Assembly (NCBI RefSeq): GCF_000243215.1 | Contig: NZ_JH594596.1 | Coordinates: 1,243,305 to 1,307,304, forward strand | DNA: 64,000 nucleotides | Reading direction: 5' to 3' | Origin: Odoribacter laneus YIT 12061 | GTDB lineage: Bacteria > Bacteroidota > Bacteroidia > Bacteroidales > Marinifilaceae | Made by a program: the position numbers and the translations under genes | The notes under the pieces: generated by a model | Database searches by the model: none | Seen by the model: the letters and a program-made list of their open reading frames with translations, nothing else | Told to the model about the DNA's origin: nothing | In this document: positions 36,313 to 45,006 of the stretch, piece after piece | Position numbering within the stretch: the stretch's first letter is position 1 | Layout of the letters: every line of letters starts with the position of its first letter

Positions 36313-37587
36313 ATGTTGAATCTCAAATTTATCCAGGAAAACAAAGAAACTGTCATCGAACGCCTGGCCGTAAAAAATTTCGATGCCCGCCATCTCGTAG
36401 AAAAAATCATTACCCTCGACGGGGAACGGAAAAAAATACAACAATTATCGGAATCGAAACAAGCCCAAATGAACAGTATCGCCCGGGAAATCGGAGCGCT
36501 AATGAAAAACGGAAAAAAAGAAGAAGCGGAAAAAGCCCGTTTGGAAACAACAGAATTAAAAGAAGAAATCGCAGCTTTGGTTCCGCAACTCAATGCCATC
36601 ACCGACGAGCTGACGGAAGTATTACTGCGACTTCCAAATATGCCACACAGCTCCGTACCCCGAGGAAAATCAGAAGCTGATAATCAAATCGCAAAAATTG
36701 TCGAAAGCATTCCCCAACGGCATGAAAACGATTTACCCCATTGGGAACTGGCAAAAAAATACAATTTAATCGATTTTGAAGCCGGAGTAAAAATTACAGG
36801 AGCTGGCTTCCCCGTATACAAAGGTCTGGGAGCCCGGCTGCAACGGGCTTTGATTCATTTCTTCCTAGAAGAAAATATAAAAGCCGGTTATGAAGAAATA
36901 ATGCCTCCCCTTATGGTCAATGCAGATTCCGGTTATGGCACCGGACAGCTTCCGGATAAAGACGGACAAATGTACTATGTGAACGAAGATAAACTCTATC
37001 TGATCCCGACCGCAGAAGTTCCTGTAACCAATTTGTACCGGGATATGATCCTAGAGGGAGAACAATTACCGATTAAAAACACGGCCTATACCGCTTGTTT
37101 CAGAAGAGAAGCCGGTTCCTACGGAAAAGACGTACGCGGCCTGAACCGCCTGCACCAATTTGATAAAGTAGAAATCGTACAAATCACCAAGCCCGAAATT
37201 TCTTATGAAGCTTTGGACGGTATGGTAAAGCATGTGGAAAGTCTGCTGGTTAAACTCGGTTTACCTTATCGCATTGTGCGTTTGTGCGGAGGAGATATCA
37301 GTTTTACTTCAGCCTTGACTTATGATTTTGAAGTATTCTCCAAAGCCCAGGAAAAATGGTTGGAAGTAAGTTCTGTATCCAATTTTGAAGATTTTCAAGC
37401 CAACCGTCTGAAATTACGCTACCGGACCAAAGGAGAGAAAAAAACCAATATGGTACATACCTTAAACGGTAGCTCTCTGGCCCTTCCCCGGATCGTGGCG
37501 GCCTTACTTGAAAATTACCAATGCGCTGAAGGCATTCGTGTACCCGAAGTTTTACAACCTTTCATGGGCACCGAATTGATCAAATAG
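36313..37587 (+). CDS. serS: Seryl-tRNA synthetase
   Basis: A class II aminoacyl-tRNA synthetase of 424 residues. The N-terminal coiled-coil arm (about 28-105) is the tRNA-binding domain. The catalytic core shows GTGQLPDKDGQMYYV, LIPTAEVPVTNLYRD, motif 2 in CFRREAGSYGKDVRGLNRLHQF, and motif 3 in LNGSSLALPRIVAALLENYQ. It charges tRNA-Ser and tRNA-Sec with serine. It stands 213 nt after the L27 terminator, a gap where I see no clear promoter box, and is followed by a hairpin and a DUF4286 gene. Confidence 0.98.
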   Translation: MLNLKFIQENKETVIERLAVKNFDARHLVEKIITLDGERKKIQQLSESKQAQMNSIAREIGALMKNGKKEEAEKARLETTELKEEIAALVPQLNAITDELTEVLLRLPNMPHSSVPRGKSEADNQIAKIVESIPQRHENDLPHWELAKKYNLIDFEAGVKITGAGFPVYKGLGARLQRALIHFFLEENIKAGYEEIMPPLMVNADSGYGTGQLPDKDGQMYYVNEDKLYLIPTAEVPVTNLYRDMILEGEQLPIKNTAYTACFRREAGSYGKDVRGLNRLHQFDKVEIVQITKPEISYEALDGMVKHVESLLVKLGLPYRIVRLCGGDISFTSALTYDFEVFSKAQEKWLEVSSVSNFEDFQANRLKLRYRTKGEKKTNMVHTLNGSSLALPRIVAALLENYQCAEGIRVPEVLQPFMGTELIK

Positions 37588-37595
37588 AATAAATT

Positions 37596-37642
37596 CTTTC
37601 CGGAGTTAGCCGACTCCGATCTATCTCCGGAAAGCAATTTTC
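37596..37642 (+). terminator. Hairpin after serS with an alternative fold
   Basis: CTTTCCGGAG (37596-37605) pairs perfectly with CTCCGGAAAG (37625-37634), followed by CAATTTTC. Within the loop, CGGAGT (37601-37606) can instead pair with ACTCCG (37613-37618), giving a competing smaller hairpin. It may be a leaky terminator before the DUF4286 gene. Confidence 0.55.
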
Positions 37643-37681
37643 TCCTTCCGTAAATCTATGCGACAATAATCATTGAAGAAT

Positions 37682-37999
37682 ATGCGTATTATTTTCAATA
37701 CAACCTTTATCGTAAACGAATCGATAGAAACGGAATGGATTTCTTTCATCCGGAAATATTATCTTGCTTATCTGCGCCAAAACAGACTCACTCAAGACAT
37801 TTTATTTACAAAAGTCTCTATCGATCAGCCCGAGGGAAAAACCTATTCTTTACAACTGGTTTTCGACAGTTCGGAAGCTTTGGATTGTTTCCTGAAAATT
37901 CATCTTCCTTTGATGGAAGAGAAAATCAGCGAAAAATACAAAAATTATTACCTTTGCTTCAGTAGTATATTGACAGAAATAGGAGAATCCCAATACTAA
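37682..37999 (+). CDS. DUF4286 family protein
   Basis: A small single-domain protein of 105 residues beginning MRIIFNTTFIVNESIETEWI, typical of DUF4286, a ferredoxin-like-fold family of Bacteroidota with no known function. An in-frame TTG three codons upstream is possible, but the ATG is preferred. No signal or membrane segment is present. It sits between serS and ruvC, which fits a housekeeping context, but nothing in the sequence shows its job. Confidence 0.8.
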   Translation: MRIIFNTTFIVNESIETEWISFIRKYYLAYLRQNRLTQDILFTKVSIDQPEGKTYSLQLVFDSSEALDCFLKIHLPLMEEKISEKYKNYYLCFSSILTEIGESQY

Positions 38000-38074
38000 A
38001 AAATTATCCTCCAAACGCTCTGTTATCGTAAATCGAATACGAATCAGTAGTGTGCTCTCTTTAAGTCGGATAAA

Positions 38075-38629
38075 ATGGAAAAATTAATCATGGGCATCGA
38101 CCCAGGTACAAACTTTATGGGGTATGCCGTTATCAGTACCCAAGGTAAAATCCTGAAACCCCGGCTGATCGTATCGGGAGTACTTGACATGGACAAAATC
38201 CACGATCCTTACCTCAAACTCCAGCATATTTTTCAGCGTAGTTTACAGGTAATTGATAGTTATCATCCCGACGAACTGGCTATAGAATCGCAATTTTATG
38301 GCAAAAACGTACAATCCATGCTTAAATTGGGGAGAGCCCAAGGAGTAGCTATTGCCGCTGCCCTTCAGCGCAATATTCCCATTTTTGAATATGCTCCCAA
38401 AAAAATCAAAATGAGCATTACCGGCAACGGTATGGCCTCTAAAGAACAAATCGCTATTTTTCTGAGCAAATTTATGGACATCCGCACTACTTCCGAAAAC
38501 CTGGATGAAACGGATGCCATCGCTATTGCTTTCTGCCACCATTTACAAGGAAATCTTCCCACTACTGGGGGTTCCAAATGTAAAAACTGGAGTGATTACA
38601 TCAAAAAAAATCCGGATAAACTACTTTGA
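38075..38629 (+). CDS. ruvC: Holliday junction resolvase RuvC
   Basis: 184 residues with the RNase H-like resolvase fold. The four acidic catalytic positions are present: Asp9 (GIDPGT), Glu71 (AIESQF), and Asp144 and Asp147 (DETDAIAIAFCHH). The GKNVQSMLKLGRAQG and APKKIKMSITGNGMASKEQ segments match the DNA-binding parts. It cuts Holliday junctions symmetrically with RuvAB during recombination repair. It is 3 nt before the ABC ATPase gene, so the three genes to 41040 may share a transcript. Confidence 0.96.
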   Translation: MEKLIMGIDPGTNFMGYAVISTQGKILKPRLIVSGVLDMDKIHDPYLKLQHIFQRSLQVIDSYHPDELAIESQFYGKNVQSMLKLGRAQGVAIAAALQRNIPIFEYAPKKIKMSITGNGMASKEQIAIFLSKFMDIRTTSENLDETDAIAIAFCHHLQGNLPTTGGSKCKNWSDYIKKNPDKLL

Positions 38630-38632
38630 AAA

Positions 38633-39418
38633 ATGGAAAATCCCGTCATTCAAATTCAAAATCTAAAGAAAAGCTTCAACCATCAGGAAGTTTTAAAAGG
38701 AATTGACTTAGAAGTAAATGCCGGAGAAGTAATCGGTTATTTGGGAAGTAACGGAGCCGGTAAATCCACAACAGTAAAAATATTATGCGGAGTTATACGC
38801 GATTTCGAAGGAGATATCCGGATTCTAGGTCATGATCTTAGGCAGGAAGACATTACGATCAAGAAACGCATCGGTTACATCCCGGAAAATGCAATTATGT
38901 ATGAACAACTTACTCCCTTGGAATATCTCGAATTTACAGCCAGTCTCTACGGGATCACTCCGGATATTGCCCGCCAGAAAAGCACTGACTTATTAGAATT
39001 ATTCGAAATGAAAAATTTTCGCAACGATCGTATGCTCCATTTTTCAAAAGGAATGAAACAAAAAATCCATATTCTTTCCGGGCTTTTACACAATCCTGAT
39101 ATTCTCTTTATGGACGAACCCCTGAATGGATTGGATGCCAATGCTGTCATTATGGTAAAGGAAATGATCTCCCAACTTTCCAAAGAGGGGAAAACGATTT
39201 TCTACTGTTCTCATCTGATGGATATTGTCGAACGAATTTCCACCCGGATTATCTTGCTTAATGAAGGTCAGATTATTGCAAACGGAGCTGTTGAAATCCT
39301 GAAACAACAATCCGGGTCTTCCTCCCTGGAAAATTTATTTTCTAAATTAACCGGACAGACAGATTCTACGGAAAAAGCTGAAAAAATTATTCATGTATTT
39401 GAGAAAAAGAACCAATGA
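38633..39418 (+). CDS. ABC transporter ATP-binding protein
   Basis: A 261-residue ABC ATPase with Walker A GSNGAGKST (about 39-47), an ABC signature FSKGMKQK in place of LSGGQ, as is usual for ABC-2-type exporters, Walker B ILFMDEPLNGLDA and the switch His in CSHLMDIV. The next gene, overlapping by 4 nt (ATGA), is the permease. Together they form an exporter whose substrate is unknown. The position right after ruvC looks like fortuitous operon linkage. Confidence 0.93.
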   Translation: MENPVIQIQNLKKSFNHQEVLKGIDLEVNAGEVIGYLGSNGAGKSTTVKILCGVIRDFEGDIRILGHDLRQEDITIKKRIGYIPENAIMYEQLTPLEYLEFTASLYGITPDIARQKSTDLLELFEMKNFRNDRMLHFSKGMKQKIHILSGLLHNPDILFMDEPLNGLDANAVIMVKEMISQLSKEGKTIFYCSHLMDIVERISTRIILLNEGQIIANGAVEILKQQSGSSSLENLFSKLTGQTDSTEKAEKIIHVFEKKNQ

Positions 39419-41040
39419 TCCGCTTTTTACTGTTTCTAATAATTCCTTTCCGCTCTTTTTTCAACAGCAGGGGTGTCAACTTTGAACAGCTCACCACTGT
39501 CATCCGTCTGAAATTGATGGTAGATAACAGAACTTCGAGAAGAATAAGTGGAAAAAATTCGGAAAAAATAAATTCTGCCCTTCTCCAACAAGGTTTCAGC
39601 CTACTATTTTTCGGTACGGCATCTTTCCTTATTTCCTATTCTAAAAGCGATATACAGACCGCAATCCTTTTATTCCATTCTATGATTCTAGTGATGCTGG
39701 TCCTTTCTCTCTTATCGGAATATACTCAAATGTTATTCGACCCGAGGGATATACACATTTTATCCCGCATGCCGGTAAATGCACTCACGCTCTCTGTGGC
39801 CAAACTGATTACCCTGGGTTATTATATATTCTTTTTAACCTTATGCGCAGCTATCATTCCCCTGTTTATTGTGGGGATCCGGCAAGGAAGCATTTCCGGT
39901 CTTCTTTTTCTTCTCTCTGCCTTGAGTAATAGCCTATTTGCTTTATTAATCACCAACTTAGTTTATAGGGGATGCCTTCATTTCCTATCAAAAGAAAAAT
40001 TCCAGAATATTCTGAGCTATATACAAATCGGAATGGTGGTCTTGGTTGTCTGCAGCTATCAGATTCTCCTGCATACAGCGGATTTCTCCATCGGACTTTT
40101 CTCTTCTTTTTCTCTGGGGGCAATCCTATTACCTCCCGCCTGGTTTACTTCTATAAGCCTACTCGCTATTTCCGACCATCCTTGTATTTGGTATTACACC
40201 GGAATCGGAATTATTATTCCCCTACTTTCGGCCTATGTTTCTTTTAAATGGTTTACTCCTTATTTCTCCACTCCTCTGAATCCTTTGGAAAGCCAGCCCT
40301 CGACAAAACAGGAAAAGGCAAAAAAAGAAAAAATAGCTCAGTTTCTGACTTCTCTTTTCGCCCGCCACCCGCTGCAAAAATCGGGATTTATGCTTAGCTG
40401 GCGACTGACTTCCGGTAACCGGAAATTCAAAGAAGCCATTGTGCCTGCCATCACTTATATGCTGGCAATTATCATCATTCAGCTTATCTCTTTCTTCCAG
40501 GAAGGGAAGGATACCCCCTTTCTCTATATGCCTCTCTATTTTTCGCTGATGGTAGCCTACATGATTACCGACAATATGAAGTATAATGAACAAGGCAATC
40601 AGCTTTGGATTTATCAGGCACGTCCCCTTATTTACCCGGGACAATTCATCCTAGGAGCCTTTAAAGCCGTTTATATAAAGTATTTTATTCCTTTGTACTG
40701 CGGGATCGGCCTACTCCTTCTCTGCCTGGGAGGAATAAGACTTTTGGATGATATTGTATTTATATTCACCCTAATTACGTTGATAACCTTAGGAACGACA
40801 CTGGGTATTTTCCCTTTTTTCCCTTTTGCTCAGGAAAGAAACAGTTTTGGGAAAGGGAAAATACTTCTTTACTCTTTTTTAGCTACCCTCCTCAGTTTCG
40901 CATTTATTTTCCTTCACTGGGGACTTCAAAATCTTCCCTACGGAATTCCTGTAGCGATTCTTCTTTTGTGGGGTTGCCTGTTGCAATTGTCTCGTCGTAT
41001 GAAACGAATAAGCTGGGAGAAATTAGAAAAAAACTTCTGA
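39415..41040 (+). CDS. ABC transporter permease-like membrane protein
   Basis: 541 residues with roughly 12 hydrophobic helices and a charged cytoplasmic segment near 290-315 (KQEKAKKEKIAQF). It overlaps the ATPase gene by 4 nt, so it is its partner. It does not look like a standard ABC2_membrane domain and is about twice the usual length, similar to large ABC-2 permeases of poorly studied Bacteroidota exporters. The protein ends 4 nt before the converging PBP gene. Substrate unknown. Confidence 0.75.
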   Translation: MIRFLLFLIIPFRSFFNSRGVNFEQLTTVIRLKLMVDNRTSRRISGKNSEKINSALLQQGFSLLFFGTASFLISYSKSDIQTAILLFHSMILVMLVLSLLSEYTQMLFDPRDIHILSRMPVNALTLSVAKLITLGYYIFFLTLCAAIIPLFIVGIRQGSISGLLFLLSALSNSLFALLITNLVYRGCLHFLSKEKFQNILSYIQIGMVVLVVCSYQILLHTADFSIGLFSSFSLGAILLPPAWFTSISLLAISDHPCIWYYTGIGIIIPLLSAYVSFKWFTPYFSTPLNPLESQPSTKQEKAKKEKIAQFLTSLFARHPLQKSGFMLSWRLTSGNRKFKEAIVPAITYMLAIIIIQLISFFQEGKDTPFLYMPLYFSLMVAYMITDNMKYNEQGNQLWIYQARPLIYPGQFILGAFKAVYIKYFIPLYCGIGLLLLCLGGIRLLDDIVFIFTLITLITLGTTLGIFPFFPFAQERNSFGKGKILLYSFLATLLSFAFIFLHWGLQNLPYGIPVAILLLWGCLLQLSRRMKRISWEKLEKNF

Positions 41041-41044
41041 AAAG

Positions 41045-43393
41045 TTATTCCTCTTCTTTTTTCTTCCGGAAAAGATTTCCAATCTTTCGGAAAAAACCTT
41101 TCTTTTCCTTCTTCACGACAGTATCAGTAGGATGAACCAAAGCTCTTTTTTTCAATTTTTTATTTCCGATCCGTTCAAATAAATTCATCTTTTCCTGAAA
41201 AATAGGGATATCCAGTTCCTTTTGTTCCGCCACAGGTACAAGTGGAAAAGAGAGGCTCTCCCAACGGGCATAGGCAGGATCTTTCAGACATTCCCGCATA
41301 AACAGGCCGAATATAGGCAAGGCCATATGAGCTCCTTGTCCCAAACGTATAGAATTAAAATGTATATTCCGATCGTTTGCTCCTACCCGTATGCCGACTA
41401 CGATGCGGGAATTATACCCGATAAACCAGCCATCGGCCTGATTCTGGGTTGTTCCCGTCTTTCCGGCCAGTTCATTTTTTAAACCGTAAGTCGTCCGTAA
41501 CCTCCTCCCGGTTCCTTCGTTGATCACCGCCGATAAAATGTTGCTCATCACGTATGCTTCCTGGGAGGGCAACACTTCTTTTGACTCCGGAACAGGAGCC
41601 TGATACAAAACCGTTCCCGACTGATCTCTGATTTCCAATAAATAATAAGGAGTCATTAATTTTCCGGCATTGGCAAAACACATATACGGCAGAATCATTT
41701 CTGATAGAGGGATATCCGCACTCCCAAGAGCAAGGGAAGGATACTGAGGCAACTCAGACTTAATCCCCAAATTCCGGGCATGCACAATGGTCTTCTCTAT
41801 TCCCGTTTGCAACAAAACTTCCACTGCAATGGTATTGATGGATTTGCTCAAAGCTCCTTTCAGCGTATAATAACCGGTATAATCATTATCCGAATTCCGG
41901 GGCGTCCAATCCTCATATTCTTTATAGGTTTTCTGTTCGTTTTTATAATAAGCATCTAACTGTGCCCCGTTATGAATAGCCGCACTATATACCACCGGCT
42001 TAAAAACAGAACCAACTTGCCGGGGAGCTTCAACCTGATCGTATTGAAAATATTTATAATCCAAATCGCCTATCCATACTCGTATTTTACCGGAATTCGG
42101 CTCTACAGCTATCATTCCGGGATGTAAAATTTTCAAATAATGTTTGATAGAATCGATAGAAGACATTTCGGCCGAAGCTTCTCCCTGATAAGCACTATAA
42201 ACCATCATCGCTTTTTTACGATTCATGATTTCAGCAATCTGTTTTTCATTGTATCCTTGTCCTTTTAAGCTAAGGTAAACAGGACTGTTTTGGATAGCCT
42301 GTTCCAACACCTGAGGTTTATTATACCAAGGTTCTCTATTTTCCCAATGACTATAAAACTCATGCTGGAGTTTTTTCATATGTTCCTTTACGGCCGCCTC
42401 TGCGTATCGTTGCATATCGGCATTTAAAGTCGTCGTCAGTATCAGACGGTCTTTGTATAAATTGTATGCCGTACCGTGAGTCGTATTATAGGCTGCAATA
42501 ATCTCCGAAGCATCCCGTCGTATCTTTTCCCTTAAATAAGGAGCTAAACCCGTATAGTGATTGACAGCCTTATAATTCAATTCCAACGCAGTTTCCTTCG
42601 CCCTCTCTCCTTCTTCCTCATGGAGGAAATCATATTTTACCATCTGATGAATCACCGTATTACGGCGCTGTATAGCTCTCTCCGGATGCAAACGCGGATT
42701 ATACCAGGATGGCCCTTTTAACATCCCGATTAAAGTAGCGGCCTGAGGAATGGTTAAATCGGAAGCAGAAACTGAAAAATATTTTTGAGCCGCACTTTCA
42801 ATGCCATAAGTACGTTCTCCGAAAGAAACCGTATTCAAATAAAGTGTCAGAATCTCTGGCTTCGAATAAATCTGCTCTAAACGGTGAGCGGTAAATATCT
42901 CTTTCAGTTTGATTACAGGCATAAAAGAAACCTGTTGTTCTTCCCGGGGATATAAATTCTTAGCTAATTGCTGACTGAGCGTACTCCCTCCGCCGGAACT
43001 CCTGTCCCCCAATAGGAGCGTCTTGAAAAAAACCCGTAAAAGACTGATTTTATCCACTCCCTGATGCTCGTAAAAACGAACGTCTTCCGTTGCAATCAAC
43101 GCATTTATAGCATTCGTAGAAATATTATTAAACTTGACATTCGTACGGTTTTCAATAAAATATTTACCTAATAACTCCCCGTCCTCACTGTAAAGTTCAG
43201 AAGCTTCATAATTCCGTATTTCTTTCAGCTCCTGATAATCCGGAAGAGGCCCCCACAGGCCGACATAAACAGAATAAACAAATAATCCGCACAAAAAACC
43301 TCCCAGCAAAATACTCCCCAATATATATTTTAATACACGTCTTTTACGTCCTTTTTTTGCCTTCTTTCTACGTGTGACCGATTTTCCTGACAT
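41045..43393 (-). CDS. mrcA: Class A penicillin-binding protein (PBP1A type)
   Basis: 782 residues from the ATG at 43393: a basic cytoplasmic tail, one membrane helix (about 23-45), a GT51 glycosyltransferase domain with ATEDVRFYEHQGVD and GGSTLSQQLAKN, and a transpeptidase domain with the acylation motif S-x-x-K in VGSVFKPVVY, SxN in LSKSINTIA, and AGKTGTT. The C-terminus is basic. It polymerises and cross-links peptidoglycan. The longer start is a TTG inside the -7 box at 43412-43419, so it cannot be the translation start of that transcript. Confidence 0.95.
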   Translation of the reverse strand: MSGKSVTRRKKAKKGRKRRVLKYILGSILLGGFLCGLFVYSVYVGLWGPLPDYQELKEIRNYEASELYSEDGELLGKYFIENRTNVKFNNISTNAINALIATEDVRFYEHQGVDKISLLRVFFKTLLLGDRSSGGGSTLSQQLAKNLYPREEQQVSFMPVIKLKEIFTAHRLEQIYSKPEILTLYLNTVSFGERTYGIESAAQKYFSVSASDLTIPQAATLIGMLKGPSWYNPRLHPERAIQRRNTVIHQMVKYDFLHEEEGERAKETALELNYKAVNHYTGLAPYLREKIRRDASEIIAAYNTTHGTAYNLYKDRLILTTTLNADMQRYAEAAVKEHMKKLQHEFYSHWENREPWYNKPQVLEQAIQNSPVYLSLKGQGYNEKQIAEIMNRKKAMMVYSAYQGEASAEMSSIDSIKHYLKILHPGMIAVEPNSGKIRVWIGDLDYKYFQYDQVEAPRQVGSVFKPVVYSAAIHNGAQLDAYYKNEQKTYKEYEDWTPRNSDNDYTGYYTLKGALSKSINTIAVEVLLQTGIEKTIVHARNLGIKSELPQYPSLALGSADIPLSEMILPYMCFANAGKLMTPYYLLEIRDQSGTVLYQAPVPESKEVLPSQEAYVMSNILSAVINEGTGRRLRTTYGLKNELAGKTGTTQNQADGWFIGYNSRIVVGIRVGANDRNIHFNSIRLGQGAHMALPIFGLFMRECLKDPAYARWESLSFPLVPVAEQKELDIPIFQEKMNLFERIGNKKLKKRALVHPTDTVVKKEKKGFFRKIGNLFRKKKEEE

Positions 43394-43411
43394 AACTTTT
43401 GAATTGAATTT

Positions 43412-43438
43412 CAAAGATATAGAATTGTCTTAACAATT
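43412..43438 (-). promoter_or_regulatory. -7 box of mrcA with adjacent inverted repeat
   Basis: On the minus strand TATCTTTG (43412-43419) matches TAnnTTTG and lies 18 nt before the ATG at 43393. Just upstream, AATTGT (43423-43428) and ACAATT (43433-43438) form a 6-bp inverted repeat. Confidence 0.5.
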
Positions 43439-43536
43439 AAAATGTTTGAACGCTTTCCCCTTTAAACAGTTTCACATTCAAACATTTATACTTTTCAAAC
43501 AGTTTCCTATCCGAATAGTTGAATAGTTAACTTCTT

Positions 43537-44679
43537 CTATTCCTTTACGCCATATACGTGTTGAGATATCTTCTTAACAGCGACTACGAAAAATCCGGTT
43601 AATATAAGATTCAGTACCAAACTGAGAATGGACACAATTACTGCAATTCCTCCCAATTGATAACTCAGCGCAATGACAATAATTCCGGCTCCTACCTCTC
43701 CACGGGTAAACATACCGATTGAAAGTGCCAAACGTTCCAATATATTCCGGTCCCGATAAAAAAACAAAGGAAACATTTTTCCGAGATTAGAAAGCAAGGT
43801 TACCATAAACACGTGAAAAGCTATAGTACCCCAACCGGGCATCTGGAAGCCGGAAGTAGCCGTATCGATCCCGATAAAGAGAGGAGTACTCAAACCGACC
43901 AAGAACATAAATAAATAAGAGATGAAACTGGCTACATTTTCTTCTGTCTTACCTGTTTTGTGGACAGTTTTCATTACCATTCCCAAGACAAAAGCCGGCA
44001 ATAACACTTCAATATGTATAGCTCCTTCTCTTCCCATCAACGACTTGGTCAGTATATAAATACTTTCACACATAGCCACCAGACAAACGGCATAGAGGAG
44101 AATCGCTTTCCAGGATTGAGGTAATTCCAAACGACTCAGTTTCTTCCACCCAAATATCAATAACAGGCAAACGACCAATACGATAATAAACAACTGCCAT
44201 TTAAAACCTATCATCAGTATCTGTAACGGAATCATCAATAAAATGGTATCCAAATCGTCAAAAATAGCCAATACCTGAGTTTTCTGGTATATCCATTCTT
44301 TTTTCAATCCGGCAGCAGCCAACATGGTAAAGAGAATCCCGGCAGAAGTAGGAGCAGCAAACCGGCTGACCAGCAGATTTTTATCCCAGGACAAGTCATT
44401 CGCCGGCAGGATATAGATATAATAAAAAGCAATTAACAACCAAGGAACGGCCGCTGTAGCCATTGCTATAAAATAATCCTGTGCATAAGATTTCCATCGG
44501 CTTTTGTCCAATTCAAACTCCCGCCCCACATTAATCATAATAAAGGCCAAGCAAACAAACATCAAATTTTTAAAAACCAATTCAAAATTAGAATAGGAAC
44601 TTTCGAAAACTGAAGGTAATAATTGGGAAAGGAATAAACCGCATAATAAAAACAGGGAAAATAATAGAACTTTTTTCAT
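43537..44679 (-). CDS. Cation:proton antiporter-like membrane protein
   Basis: 380 residues with about 11-12 membrane helices. The segments SRFAAPTSAGILFTMLAAAGLKK, VLAIFDDLDTILLMIP (an Asp-Asp pair like the ion-binding site of CPA-type antiporters) and GMFTRGEVGAGIIVIALSYQ match monovalent cation:proton antiporters of the CPA2-like group. Those exchange Na+ or K+ for H+ at the inner membrane. It has its own promoter and a structured leader of about 200 nt, suggesting control at the RNA level. Ion specificity is not readable. Confidence 0.8.
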   Translation of the reverse strand: MKKVLLFSLFLLCGLFLSQLLPSVFESSYSNFELVFKNLMFVCLAFIMINVGREFELDKSRWKSYAQDYFIAMATAAVPWLLIAFYYIYILPANDLSWDKNLLVSRFAAPTSAGILFTMLAAAGLKKEWIYQKTQVLAIFDDLDTILLMIPLQILMIGFKWQLFIIVLVVCLLLIFGWKKLSRLELPQSWKAILLYAVCLVAMCESIYILTKSLMGREGAIHIEVLLPAFVLGMVMKTVHKTGKTEENVASFISYLFMFLVGLSTPLFIGIDTATSGFQMPGWGTIAFHVFMVTLLSNLGKMFPLFFYRDRNILERLALSIGMFTRGEVGAGIIVIALSYQLGGIAVIVSILSLVLNLILTGFFVVAVKKISQHVYGVKE

Positions 44680-44883
44680 TCGCTCATTGCTTTTAAGGTA
44701 CTTATTCAGGACTCATCCGTTATTAAATAGCCTCATACAGTAAACGTACAGCTAACTATGATCTTGATTATTACCCGACTAAAAAGTAAAACTACGGTTA
44801 ACTTAAATTCAAAATCATTACTGATTAGCCGACTTTCAGGAAGTAAAGGGCTAGCTTTTATTCGTCAGTCCTGTTTTATACGA
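44680..44883 (-). promoter_or_regulatory. Long 5' leader of the antiporter gene
   Basis: About 200 nt of transcript precede the antiporter ATG. Near its ends AGTCCTG (44867-44873) and CAGGACT (44707-44713) are exact complements, so a 7-bp stem could close nearly the whole leader. I see no open frame. It may be a riboswitch-like or other cis-acting RNA, but no known class is recognised. The remaining bases up to 45006 hold the promoter and about 90 nt with nothing I can name. Confidence 0.4.
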
Positions 44884-44916
44884 CAAAAATAGAATAATTA
44901 CCGTCATTTTTGCAAA
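44884..44916 (-). promoter_or_regulatory. Promoter of the antiporter gene
   Basis: On the minus strand TTTG (44913-44916), a 21-nt spacer, then TATTTTTG (44884-44891) fits the Bacteroidota -33/-7 pattern and sets the leader at about 200 nt. Confidence 0.65.
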
Positions 44917-45006
44917 AAATCTCTCCTCTTTCCTTCTATTTTTTATTTTTCTTTAGAGAGATTCGTTTAAATGCGGAAAAAGTAAAAATAGATAAAGATC
45001 CGAACA

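Noticed and set aside
44704-44716. GGATGAGTCC on the minus strand recalls a hammerhead ribozyme core
   Set aside because: The CUGANGA and GAAA core segments and three stems are not present.
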